In this document: positions 47,637 through 57,502 of the stretch, piece by piece
Layout: each line of letters begins with the position of its first letter
How positions within the stretch are numbered: the first letter of the stretch is position 1
NCBI GenBank assembly: GCA_026545225.1
Contig: CM048846.1
Location: 18,216,501-18,280,500, forward strand
Source: Cornus controversa
Lineage: Eukaryota > Streptophyta > Magnoliopsida > Cornales > Cornaceae
DNA length: 64,000 nucleotides
Direction of reading: 5' to 3'
The notes under the pieces: model-generated
The model's input: only the letters and a program-made list of their open reading frames with translations
What the model was told of the DNA's origin: nothing
Database searches by the model: none
Program-made: the position numbers and the translations under genes

Positions 47637-47857
47637 CCGTTGGGCTTCCCTCCCATTTTAAAAGACCATCCGACTTCTTCTCTCCCTCTGTGCGATCCAA
47701 GCCCTCTCCAAGCACTCCCGAGCACTTGATCTTCCATTCCCGATCATCCGCCGCCATCCGACGCAGTCCGATACGCCGCAAGCATCTGCGCGATCTTCTC
47801 TTCGCGGCTGCGCGTGGAGTTTTCTTCGGTTGAGCCGTTCATCTTCTTCCTCACGAG

Positions 47858-48249
47858 GTAAGTGATGCATGACTACTTTTTGTTTATTCTCTCGCCATTT
47901 TTGATAGTTTTACAGCGGAATAAACATAGTTAGATCATGTTGGGGTGGATGGTTGCGAGTGCGATGTCCGAATCCAGTTTTTGTGGGTTTCGGGGGGGGG
48001 GGGTAGGAATTCAAGCAGGAGTGGGATTTGGCATTTTCTTCATTTCAAACGCTTAGTGTTCGGTGTATAACCGTGGCACCTTCGTTTCGGTTGCGCCCGT
48101 TCACATTGCCTCTTCGAGTGCAACTTTTTGCATTTTTGTCAGTACCTTGGACTAGGACTTCATTTTTATTTTTATTCTTTTAGTCTAGTAGTAGTTTAAC
48201 TTTCTTCTTATTCATCTTTTATTTACGTACCTTTTGGAATCCAGTGCAG
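47858..48249 (+). other. probable 392-bp intron in the ORF3 leader
   Basis: A consensus donor (ACGAG|GTAAGT) at 47857/47858 and a pyrimidine-rich acceptor ending CCAGTGCAG at 48249 bracket a T-rich sequence. Splicing would bring the leader to within 14 bases of the ORF3 ATG. It is inferred from sequence only. Confidence 0.6.
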
Positions 48250-48263
48250 ACTGTTCCGCGGCC

Positions 48264-49472
48264 ATGGCAAGAGTGAAGAACGCCGCCGGTGCTGTTCGTG
48301 ACGTGCCCGGGCGAGCCTTCCGGTCTCGGAAGTTCCACCCGGAGCAGGTTTTCGACTTAGCCGAGTTTGAGAGGCGTCCCGACACCGAGTGGACGGTTGC
48401 CGAGCTCAGGAGGCGTCGCCTCGATCGGCTATGTGTGCCTCCCACAGACGTGGCACACGAGCGCCTAGTGCAGGTCTTTTACGAGCATATGACCTACTCC
48501 TGCACAGCGCCAGATACACTCGAGACTACCGTGGCCACGGTCACGATCACGATTACGCCGAGCCGGATTGCTCATATGCTCGGCATTCCTCACCAGCAGC
48601 CGACGGATATGGTTGGCCCGGACGGTCAGCCACTTTATAGAGCCGCGCTCCCAGCCGACACTACGCTCTTCTCGATGGTGATGGACATGTGTGGCGGGGA
48701 GTTTACCACACCCCGTCGCAACTGCACGTCCAAATCGATGTGCCCGAGCAAATATTGGTTCCTGGACACCGTTCTCCTCAAGAACGCGTGTCCGCTGCAG
48801 CACGTGGCAGAGCGCAGGGGCGACCTCCTCCGTTGCCTCTATGCTTTCCATACGGGCACTTGGTTTTCTGTCCCATCGCTTATCTGGGGGCAGATGCACA
48901 AAGTTTGGGATGGCCTTGTCAACAAGAGGAAGAAGAGAGCAGCGAGTTGGCAGCTTCCCTTTCCATTCCTGATCGCCGCTTTTCTCAGCAGTGCCAGTAT
49001 ACCAGTCAGTCGGACTGACATTCAGTTGGCACCGCCCACCCGCTTCACATCTACTCAGTGGGATCGGGTGAGGCGACACTTAGAGCGACAGGACCATCAG
49101 GGTGATCCACCAGACGATGTAGATATGGATGCCCCGGTGGAGATGGATGAGGGAGAGCCAGCAGACGAGGAGACGGAGGACGAGGAGATGGATGTCGCTG
49201 CAGAGCGGCATGATATCTTAGCGATAGGCTATTCCTGCCTGGCGGCTGACGTAGAGCGGCTCCAGCAGGGTTTTGACGAGCACGTCCAGGTGACGCAGAG
49301 TCAGCTGGCGGGTATTCGGACGGACATTTCTTCTCTGGTGCAGGGCCAGAGAGCGATCTTAGATGAGTTCCGAGCCTTCCGGCAGGATCTGCAGTTCCTG
49401 TTCGCAGGTCGAGCCTCTACCTCCACTTCTGCTCCCACCGAGCCACCACCACCACCACCCGCCCTCGAGTAG
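48264..49472 (+). CDS. Athila ORF3, putative plant transposon protein in the env position, intact
   Basis: Translation most likely starts at ATG 48264 in a good context (GCGGCCATGGCA), giving 402 residues; the open frame before it has no ATG. The N-terminal 40 residues are basic. The central region (about 40-260) has the block LVQVFYEHM ... ITITPSRIAHMLGIP and is of the putative plant transposon protein type. Residues about 270-320 are strongly acidic (DEPADEETEDEEMDVAAE-like), followed by a helical stretch and a Pro-rich tail. There is no signal peptide or membrane segment, so it does not look like a true envelope protein. The GC content is clearly higher than in the surrounding element. Unlike gag-pol it has no stop codons. 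Confidence 0.8.
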   Translation: MARVKNAAGAVRDVPGRAFRSRKFHPEQVFDLAEFERRPDTEWTVAELRRRRLDRLCVPPTDVAHERLVQVFYEHMTYSCTAPDTLETTVATVTITITPSRIAHMLGIPHQQPTDMVGPDGQPLYRAALPADTTLFSMVMDMCGGEFTTPRRNCTSKSMCPSKYWFLDTVLLKNACPLQHVAERRGDLLRCLYAFHTGTWFSVPSLIWGQMHKVWDGLVNKRKKRAASWQLPFPFLIAAFLSSASIPVSRTDIQLAPPTRFTSTQWDRVRRHLERQDHQGDPPDDVDMDAPVEMDEGEPADEETEDEEMDVAAERHDILAIGYSCLAADVERLQQGFDEHVQVTQSQLAGIRTDISSLVQGQRAILDEFRAFRQDLQFLFAGRASTSTSAPTEPPPPPPALE

Positions 49473-51297
49473 CTGCACTTTATTCACCTTTTATGCTTTA
49501 CTTTCTGTATTTTTCTTTCTTTATTTTTGATAGGCCATGTTGGCCATGTTTAGTTTCTTTTTGCGTATTCCACCTACATGTACCCTTTGTACTGAAACGC
49601 ATTTTCATCTATATGGAATACATTTATATTTGCTTTTATGACATGTGTTATCTTTACTGCCTTTTCTTTTTGCTTTCCGTCAATTTATCTGTTCTCTAGA
49701 CTTTGACTATGTATGTAGTACCACTTGTCTAATTGTTATATGCGATTCAGTTGATGATTTTCGTTTATTACCGCCTGGTTTTAATTCCCAATACTGTTGA
49801 GATTGCTTCAACACAGTATGGCGGTAATAAAGAAAGGCAGCCCCTTTGCGTGCTATACGTTAGCGCGCCTGGATAGTCAATATCTTGTCGCATAGACCTC
49901 TTAGACAATCGGGAAACACCAGTTCAGACCATTAGATTTACAGTGATATTGGCATTGTCTGTTTGTGCATAAGTATTTCATTATGTTCTATTTATCTACT
50001 TTTTGTTCCTCGTAATGCTCGTGGTATCCAGTTGGTATTCTGTGCAGATTTTTCTTATTTACAGGATGACCGCTGCTGTGGAATTCCATTTTTCTCGCAT
50101 TCTGCCATCCCGGTAACTTCTTTCCTTGCTCTTCTTGTCCAAGCATTGAGGACAATGTTGCATATAAGTTTGGGGGTGCGGTATGCTATACCACTTGCAT
50201 ATGCATGCAATGTTCAGTCATTATATTGAGTGTCATTGTAGAGCAGTTTTTTTCTGTGATATTTTTGCATGCTTGCTATGATGTCTTGCTTTGTAAAGGA
50301 AGATCATTCGAATAAATGTCCGAGGTAAATGCAGCAGGTAGTTAAGAACTTTAACATTGTAAATACCCGCACTTTTGCAAGCTTTATAGTAGGCTAGAGC
50401 GGTCTACATTATTGTCCAAACTCGAGCACGTACAATTCTTGCCCTAAATTTGTCCTTAACCGCACAAATTCGCACACATGCAGTTTAAATTGTGGGGTAT
50501 AAGTCTGAGGGAGAATTTTTGAAAATTTCTGTTTTTATCTGAACATCTTAAAGAATAAGTTCTTCCGGTTGTTGTAAAAAATAAAAAAAAAAAAAAAAAA
50601 AAAAGAAGAAATAAAAAGAGAAAAATATGCAATAAGCCTTCTCACTAAATAAACCGGATTTCTATGCCTCAAAGCAGGAAATATTCGTGTAAAAGTGTGT
50701 AAGGTTGAGCAGTAATAAGCGGATGGCTTGCTTACGCTCATCGCCTTGTAAGCTCGGTTATTAAGTCCGAGGGGTGCTTCTTCGCCTAATGCCCTAAAAC
50801 CAATTGGTTTGGGAGTCATTGGCCCAATGCCGCTACATGGGCTTACAAGAAAGCAAAAAGAGCTAAGCATTGCACGGTCATCCGCACATGAGCAATCATG
50901 AATGTTTTGTGATAATGAAACAGCCGGGTTGAGCATTTTCAATGAGTTTTTCTCTTAAAAACAGATTTGTTCGTTTTCTTCTCCAAATATGACAAAAGCC
51001 ACACGTTAGAATGCATGTTCACTTTTCAAAGAGGATTTTGGGGTTGGAATTGTTATAGTTGTTCGGGCTGGCCAGCATGTGGGGACTGTCGTTCATTTAT
51101 AGCTTGTGAAAGTCCATTTTTGCTAATGACCACATAGTTCTGTAATACTTGTTGCATTTGCCAATTGTGAAATGAATGGATGAGCGCCCTTTATCTAGTT
51201 GATGACTGAGCATGATTAAAATTTTGTATAAGATAGTTGATTTCATTTTTGTAATATTGTATTGCTAAGGGACTAGCAATATGTAAGTTTGGGGGTG
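49473..51297 (+). other. 3' untranslated region of the Athila element with polypurine tract
   Basis: No gene is present. Landmarks shared with the decayed Athila-like copies at 26281 and 29580 include CATTGAGGACAATGTTGCATATAAGTTTGGGGGTG (about 50144-50178, quoted in parts elsewhere) and TATGCCTCAAAGCAGG. There is a long A tract at 50580-50604. The polypurine tract TAAGTTTGGGGGTG at 51284-51297 abuts the 3' LTR. A second identical core at about 50167-50178 could be an internal polypurine tract. Confidence 0.7.
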
Positions 51298-52719
51298 TGA
51301 TAAGTGTTCAATTCTATGCATTTGAACCCTCTTTATTGCATACGTTAGTTCCGTTTTTGCGTTTACCGAGATATGTTTACGGTATTTTTGTATTTTTGAT
51401 GTATTGCAGGTATTGGAGTAAATGGAGCAAAGTTGGAAGTTTTCTGCAGTCAAGAGATGAAATCAGAAACTGTTGCCAAGGCATTTCGATCAATCGAGAT
51501 GTGGATTTCGATCAATCGAAATTTCGATTGATCGAAATCTCATTTCGATTGATCGAAATCTCGATCAATCGAAATGCAATTTCGATCAATCGAAATGCTG
51601 CAGAGCCCACTTGGCCACTTGCTCACCTGCTCTCCCACTTGCAACAAAATCCCCCTTTTTGCACGACTTAAGGGGATTGTCTGACTTGAACAAGACTTTT
51701 GGGGGCCTTCTTGATACAAGAGATATATATAATGATATATATATATATATGGTGGGCCCAAAGGAGCCAAAAAGCATACAAAAAGCACCAAAAGCCACAT
51801 ATCTCACATCTCTCAACACATACAAATCAGAGGAAGAAGAGAGAGACCTTCGGGAGAGGAAGAGGAAGGGCTGAACCAGACCAAGAAGCTTCATTCTCTT
51901 CATCAATGGAAGGGTGCAAGGCAACCATGAGCAACTAACTCTTCTACTAGGGTGTTGGTTTCAACCCCTAGCCATGTAAACTTGTTCATCTTTGTAGCTC
52001 TTGGGACTTGTAATTAAATGTTGATTATTTAGCCTAGTGATTATGTACACAAATACATTTCTTTTATATATTCATTTGATATGGAATTTATTCTTGTCTT
52101 AGAGTAGGTTTTGTCACTTAAATGCACAACATTTGCATATTCCACAAGAAGTGCAAATGATGGCTAGATAATGGTGTTTAAATGAATGTGTGATGCTAGT
52201 TTGTATAGACCATGCCAAGACAAGGTAGTTTGGATGCATGTAGTGTTCACTTAGAGAGTAGAGTAAGTAGGTAGTTAGTTAGGTTGAAGAGCTATGCTTG
52301 TTGAAGATGGATTATGATAGGTTAGCACACACATTGATCTTTTGATATGTCATTGAGGTCACAAGCCTAATGACATTGTTAGGCATTTAATTAATGAATC
52401 CATTGCTTGCTACACTTATGAACATGTGAATGGCTAGGGGTGGAAACCAACCCTAGTTCTCTCTCCCAACTTTACTCTTTAATTTTATTGTCATTTCCTT
52501 TATGCAATAGCTTTAAACACAAAACCAAAAACCTGTTTTGTTTGAATTAAAGTAGAATTAATCTTTCTCTATGACAATTAACGACTAGTCCTCGTGGGAT
52601 CGATACCCTCTATATAGAACCTTATCTGCAAAGATTCGTGCTCTTGCGAGTGGTTAAATTATATTTTGATAAAAAGGGCAAAATTAAGCTTGCAATATAA
52701 TTTAGTTCCGACCACATCA
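51298..52719 (+). repeat. 3' LTR of the Athila-type element
   Basis: 1422 bases, nearly identical to the 5' LTR apart from a few substitutions, TA-repeat length and one fewer 73-bp palindrome unit. The target duplication ATAAG follows at 52720-52724. Confidence 0.95.
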
Positions 52720-52724
52720 ATAAG

Positions 52725-53359
52725 CTTACATGTGATCCTTATGTGATATAGGTGGTGGACTATTTTTTCACATTGAAGAAAGCAATAATTTGTGATATGA
52801 TAGGTGCAAGACAAATATTGTTGTTTCCATTAGAAAGAGAAGGAATTATATATTTTTTTTTAAACAAAAATTTTTTTGACGACTTGCAACACATGTTGTT
52901 AAAAATAAAAATATGACAACTTGTTTTGCATGTTGTTATATTCTGATATTAATGACGCACGAAGCATATTGTTACAAGTAGTCCAAGTATTCACAATTTG
53001 CAAAGCACACCGTAAATAAAATCTAATAACAACATGCTAATTGGGTCGTCAAAAGGGTCAAGATAAACACAACATACTTTGCATATTGTCAAAAGAATGT
53101 ATTGAAGACGTGAAAAGCAAGTTGTTAAAACTATGCCGTATTGACGACTCAGAGAATGTGTCGTAAATGTTTAAAAGAAACCACCATTTGTCTGTGCCAT
53201 GCACGACATTACATTTTAACATTTACGACTCACATTGCACGTTGTTAATAAAAAAAAAGACTTTTTAGGGCATGGCTAGTAACGACATATGCTTGCAAGT
53301 TGTTAAACACTTTTAATGACATGCATCGCATGTCATTAAAATACTTTTTCCTTGTAGTG
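52725..53359 (-). mobile_element. terminal part of a CACTA (En/Spm) transposon
   Basis: The right end is CTTTTTCCTTGTAGTG (53344-53359), i.e. CACTACAAGGAAAAAG on the minus strand. Inside lie about ten subterminal repeats of the type GACGACTTGCAACACATGTTGTTA and TAATGACATGCATCGCATGTCATTA (52868-53345). The transposase is not visible and the opposite terminus is not in the window. The Athila element appears to be inserted in or beside it. Confidence 0.8.
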
Positions 53360-53362
53360 ATC

Positions 53363-53655
53363 GTGAAGAGTTATCAAGATATAATCAGAGATGATGAAGA
53401 CATGAGGATGCTAATAGGATGAAGCTTTGAGGAACATACATTGGGACAAGCCGGTGGATGCTAGTTTTCAAGATGGGGCAAGATGATGGTATGAAGAATG
53501 AGATTTGTTGTTTTTGGTCCAAAAAAGTAGTAAGGGATTTTCATTCATTTTAGCCCAAAAATAAGCAACCAGAGGGGACTGATTGATTGGTGGGTTGTCA
53601 TGCGTGAGCAATTGAACACCAGTAGAGATGATGTGATGGAGTTTAATTAGTTCGA
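53363..53655 (+). mobile_element. internal fragment of the 36849-type LTR element
   Basis: The fragment matches about 37428-37730 (CATGAGGATG, GATGCTAGTTTTCAAGAT, TTTTAGCCCAAAAATAAG). The CACTA end joins it at ATCGTGAAGAG, so the CACTA transposon inserted into this older sequence. Its right edge runs into the end of the antisense ORF. Confidence 0.75.
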
Positions 53656-55554
53656 GGTGGAGGAAAGAGCTGCCACGTCCTCTTTAAAGGAATCAACTAC
53701 CATAGTGCCTTGCTTGACTGGGGGCACTTCCTCCACAGAAGGATGATCTGCAGACATAGGGGGATCTGGGGTAGCAGCTAGAGGAGTGGCCAAGGATGCA
53801 GGGGGAACCACTAAAGAAGCAACGGCTGAACTGGAGCTTTTCAAAAAATTTGCAAACTGGCAGTCAGCCACACTAGCAGGAGGAATTCTATAGTCCTCAC
53901 ATAAGTCAATAGCCTGATCGGCATCAAAATCATTAGGGCCAGTGTAATCCTGTTCAGCTTCAGGCTTCTCTCTTTGCTCGAAGCTGTAACGAAAGCCATT
54001 AGCTAGCTTCAGAGAAGGGATCTGTAGAAATCGCTGATACATCTCAAAGCCCCCACCTTTGCAGACTTGAAGCGTAGCCTTCAGACCAGCCACCTTCTCC
54101 TCAGCCTCCAAAGCCCTCCGTTCAAAATGACCAAGTGCCTTCTGCTTTTTAGTAAGGGACTTGGTCAAATTCTTCACCTTCCTCTCAAGGCTCTCAGTCT
54201 TTTGTCTGTTCAAACGTTTGATCTCCAAAGCCTTGTAGAGAGAGATGATCATATATGTACTATGTACCATAGAAGATAGATCGTGTTAAAAATTAAGGTA
54301 TCAACTAAACAAATGAAATGATTAAAATGAACAAAGATCCATGGCATGAAGAGGTGCACTAGCAAAACTCTCATCAACATTAGCTCCTTGTTGGAAGAGC
54401 TCATCCCTAGGCAGCCAGATCCCATGGGCAAGAACCCCCATTACTTCAAGGTCAAGGGCAGCACAGTCCCCCACAGTTAGAGAAGATCCATCAGACTTCT
54501 TCAAGTCCGGGATCTATAGTTCAAAAGAGCCAACAAACAACTCATTAGCAATTTCGCTGGCAGCACTAGGCAAGGTCAGGGCAAAGGAACCCTGACCCTT
54601 TATAGCATTCGCCATCAGTTTTTGGCACTTAGAGGCAGGGTCAGCACTAATATAAGACCTCTTCTGAGAATAAAAGGCAATGACAGCTTTATCTTTCTGC
54701 CCAATAACAGCTTTTGCCTTAGCAGAACCAGAAGAGTCCCTCCTAGTCTTAGGCTCTGGCAAGTTCATTTCTTTGGCCGGCGCTGGGTATAAACGACTGG
54801 ACTCAACATGAGCGGCACCAGAGTTGACTTGATAACCAATTCGTTCATCTGCATAACAAAGAAGAGTGTAACAAAGTTACACAATGCGTAAACATTTAGC
54901 AAAAAGAAAAGAAAACATTGAAGACTTGCTAGAAAAAGAAAATTAGGGAACCATAGCTTGGCCGAAAGCATTGGGAATGAGGAAGTTTTGGGCTGCTCGA
55001 ACATTCCAGCACCCCTTCACCAGGACCAACTTCTCTTTCCTCAACTTATTAGAAGTGGGAAGACCATAACACAACCTCCTATCCTTACTGCAAGGGAACA
55101 GGTGGTAACGGTTATCTTCTGATCGGATCCTATAAAGAGAGTAGCAAAATAGAAGATCGGACATGTTTAGGTCAAACTTGTGGAGGCAATTCAGAGAAAG
55201 CATGCAGGAAATGATTCTAAAAAAATTAGGGTTTAATTGGAGTGGCGCAAGCTTCAGTTTATATAATACAAAACTAAAAAAATGAGGAAGAGGAAATCTA
55301 AAGGCTTTCAGATGAGAAGTCAAAAAGAGAACTTCCCCATTATTGACTCATTCTCCATTACTATAATCAAAATCTAAAGGATACCCTTTTATGATTACCT
55401 CATTGGGGATCCTACACTCTCGTCTAACCCTATCCAGGTCAACCAATAGCCTTGTCACCAGAGTGAAAACCATGCTCTGGTCAGATGTGGCCACATTTCT
55501 AGCCACGTCGACAGAAGGGACAGTCTCTGCAACAGGGTGAGAGGAACTAGACAT
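53647..55554 (-). pseudogene. antisense ORF of a Tat-lineage gypsy element (putative gypsy-type transposon domain), with stops
   Basis: A multi-exon minus-strand gene starts MSSSSHPVAETVPSVDVAR. Its exon 1 (55554 to about 54950) contains PLPHFFSFVLYKLKLAPLQL ... RYHLFPC ... YGLPTSNK, the pattern of the putative gypsy-type transposon domain as I know it. TGA at 55350-55348 interrupts it in frame. A second exon starts at 54849 after a TTATGCAG acceptor and is cut by TAG at 54516-54514, reading on to about 54322. The last exon (about 54240-53647) encodes a Lys/Glu coiled coil and a Pro/Ser/Ala-rich tail. Antisense ORFs upstream of the 3' LTR are known in Tat elements. The polypurine tract and LTR start just beyond (55908-56171) in the opposite sense support that reading. 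Confidence 0.65.
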
Positions 55555-55924
55555 GGCGACTTCTTAGTTGTCATAAAGGGTACGGTCCCTATCAATGGAA
55601 AACATTTTTAGAAAGAAAAAAAGAGAGTTGAAATCAAACAGACAAGAAACTAACCTGAAGAGACAAATTGACACCAAGAAAGTCAAGGAAGATGAATCTG
55701 AAAAGAAAATCAGGCAGTCGCAAAAGGTATGTGGCTAGAAAGTGATAAGAATCATCACAAAATACAAACAGGAAAACGTGAAGAAAGAAACTTATGTGCT
55801 CTGCGCCATCGCTAGCAGTCAGCATTAAATGATGATCCTTGATGCAAACAAAGAAATCATGATAGAACCCAATCAAATTTCCTCCATTATGTTAGTTTTC
55901 ATAACTGAAAGGAATTGGGGGCAA
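55555..55924 (+). other. spacer and polypurine tract of the Tat-like remnant
   Basis: No plus-strand gene is present. AAAGGAATTGGGGGCAA at 55908-55924 is a polypurine tract of the kind seen before Tat/Ogre 3' LTRs. On the minus strand this is the promoter and leader side of the antisense ORF. Confidence 0.5.
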
Positions 55925-56171
55925 TGTGTAGAGGCTAAATTATCACCCAATCCAATGGGCTAAACTGATGCCGAAAGTGGACTAGGCCCACGTCGGCTTG
56001 AGCCCATGTTTCAACAGAAAGCCCAAACAGGCTGGGTCATTAATTATCAAGGGCCCAGTCTCCCTTCCCCAAGACTGAAAACCCAAATCAAAAGCAGACT
56101 TATAACTTAAAAAGGAATCCAAATTCCTTAAGAGAAAAGTTAGCTATCAACAAGGAAATCGAAGTCCTACA
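55925..56171 (+). repeat. first 247 bases of a Tat-like 3' LTR
   Basis: It starts TGTGTAGAGGCTAAATTATC directly after the polypurine tract and is cut off at 56171 by insertion of the reverse TR-GAG-like element. The last five bases (CTACA, 56167-56171) should be that element's target duplication; its other copy lies beyond the window. Confidence 0.5.
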
Positions 56172-57364
56172 TGTGAGTTGCGCAGTGCGGAAGCGGTTGC
56201 GAAAAGTATTTTAGAACCTAGAGGGGATGAATAGGATCACTTTCTCATTTACTTAATTTTTAATTAATTCAATTTTAAGTCCAATTAATCAAATAATTAA
56301 AGCAAGTAAATAACTTAAAGTGCAAGTAAAGAAAAGAATGCACCAGATATACGTGGAAACCCAAGGCGGGAAAAACCACGGAGGGAGGCGAAACGCCTTA
56401 GGAAACCAATCCACTATAATGAAGCAAAGTACAGCAGACTCTGTCTCAGACTCATACCCCTCTTCACTCTGTCAAGAATCTAATGCGGAACACCTCAGGC
56501 TTATGATTGCGACAACACGTCCAACTACTGCAGACTTCCGGCTAACATCACGATCCTTACAGAAAGGTTGTTGGAAGAACCAAAATACTCAACAAGTATT
56601 TCGTTCCCTTCGTAGTGCGATCTGGTCACCTTTCTTCCTCAGCAAGCAAGCAAGTGAAGAACCATCAATCCAATGTTCTGATCAGCAAATAGATTTGATG
56701 CAGTCTCTGTGAAGCTAATCAAAAGTAGAACACCATCCTAAATATCACTCGTGAAGTATGGATGTGTGTTCTTAAAAATATATAACCCTAATTATACTGT
56801 ATATACTTTCTCTCTCTAAAAATATTTATTCTTCAGACTTTTTCTTCACCAAATTGTAGAGAAAATATGAATACATATATATAGGCAAGGAAGTTCTAAT
56901 TCTACTTGAAAGAAGTTGAATACCAAAATAGAACTTTCCTAGAAGTTTCAAACCCAATAGGAATCAGGATTTCTGTCAAAATTTGTTTCTTATTTGGAAA
57001 AGGCTAAGTGGGACCAGTGTCAAATAAATAGGACCGGTGGGACTTTGTAAAAATCTACAGAAACCAAACTGCCAAGAAAAGATGGACCGGTCCTAAATAT
57101 TGGGGACTGGTCCTACTTTGAAAATTTCTTAATTTTTTATTAAAACCCTAGTTTTTCAAAATAGGCTCAAAAATAAAAAGTGCAGAGTGCCCTCACCATA
57201 CTTACCTCTAATATATGTTGTTCTAACTGATTTATCAGCTCTATGCACTTGAATATCAGCTTGAAGTTGTTGAAGATCGATTACATAAAATAATACGAAA
57301 ATTACAACTCGATCATTGAAGTTTTGATCACCGAAATATGCCAATTATAAATTTATATGTCACA
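56172..57364 (-). repeat. 3' LTR of TR-GAG copy 2
   Basis: 1193 bases, diverged but collinear with 7552-8755. It retains the ACCGGT cluster (about 57010-57115, with several sites mutated) and the TATA region. The antisense frame of the LTR is open here as 56338-56712 on the plus strand. Confidence 0.9.
56338..56712 (+). other. LTR-antisense open frame, diverged copy
   Basis: A 124-codon frame starts MHQIYVETQGGKNHGGRR. It is collinear with 8588-8208 and 15154-14774, with roughly 15 amino-acid differences and no stop. It has no recognised domain. See the matching finding. Confidence 0.3.
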
Positions 57365-57502
57365 ATCTCACCCTTTGGCAATTTCGTGACAAAACCACCT
57401 AGACAATTAATAACCTAACCCATTAGAAAAATTAGATTACAATGTTGCCCAAATACATAGAAATAAAGAACTGATCATCAGAAGTTTCACATGTGTGTTT
57501 AA

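Larger units (their letters stand above)
39608..52719 (+). mobile_element. 13.1-kb Athila-type Ty3/gypsy retrotransposon
   Basis: A complete element with TG...CA LTRs (39608-41102 and 51298-52719), an ATAAG target duplication (39603-39607 and 52720-52724), a tRNA-Asp-type primer-binding site and a TAAGTTTGGGGGTG polypurine tract. The order is gag, protease, reverse transcriptase, RNase H, integrase, then a separate ORF in the env position, as known for the Athila lineage. The LTRs differ by about five substitutions by eye plus one 73-bp repeat-unit difference, so the insertion is very recent, although gag-pol carries three stop codons. Confidence 0.95.

Noticed and set aside
48234-48263. Upstream extension of the Athila ORF3 to 48234
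   Set aside because: That start is a TTG codon and lies partly inside the predicted intron; the first ATG is 48264.
48465-49079. 204-codon minus-strand frame opposite the Athila ORF3
   Set aside because: It is a shadow of the GC-rich ORF3, without a recognisable domain or promoter.
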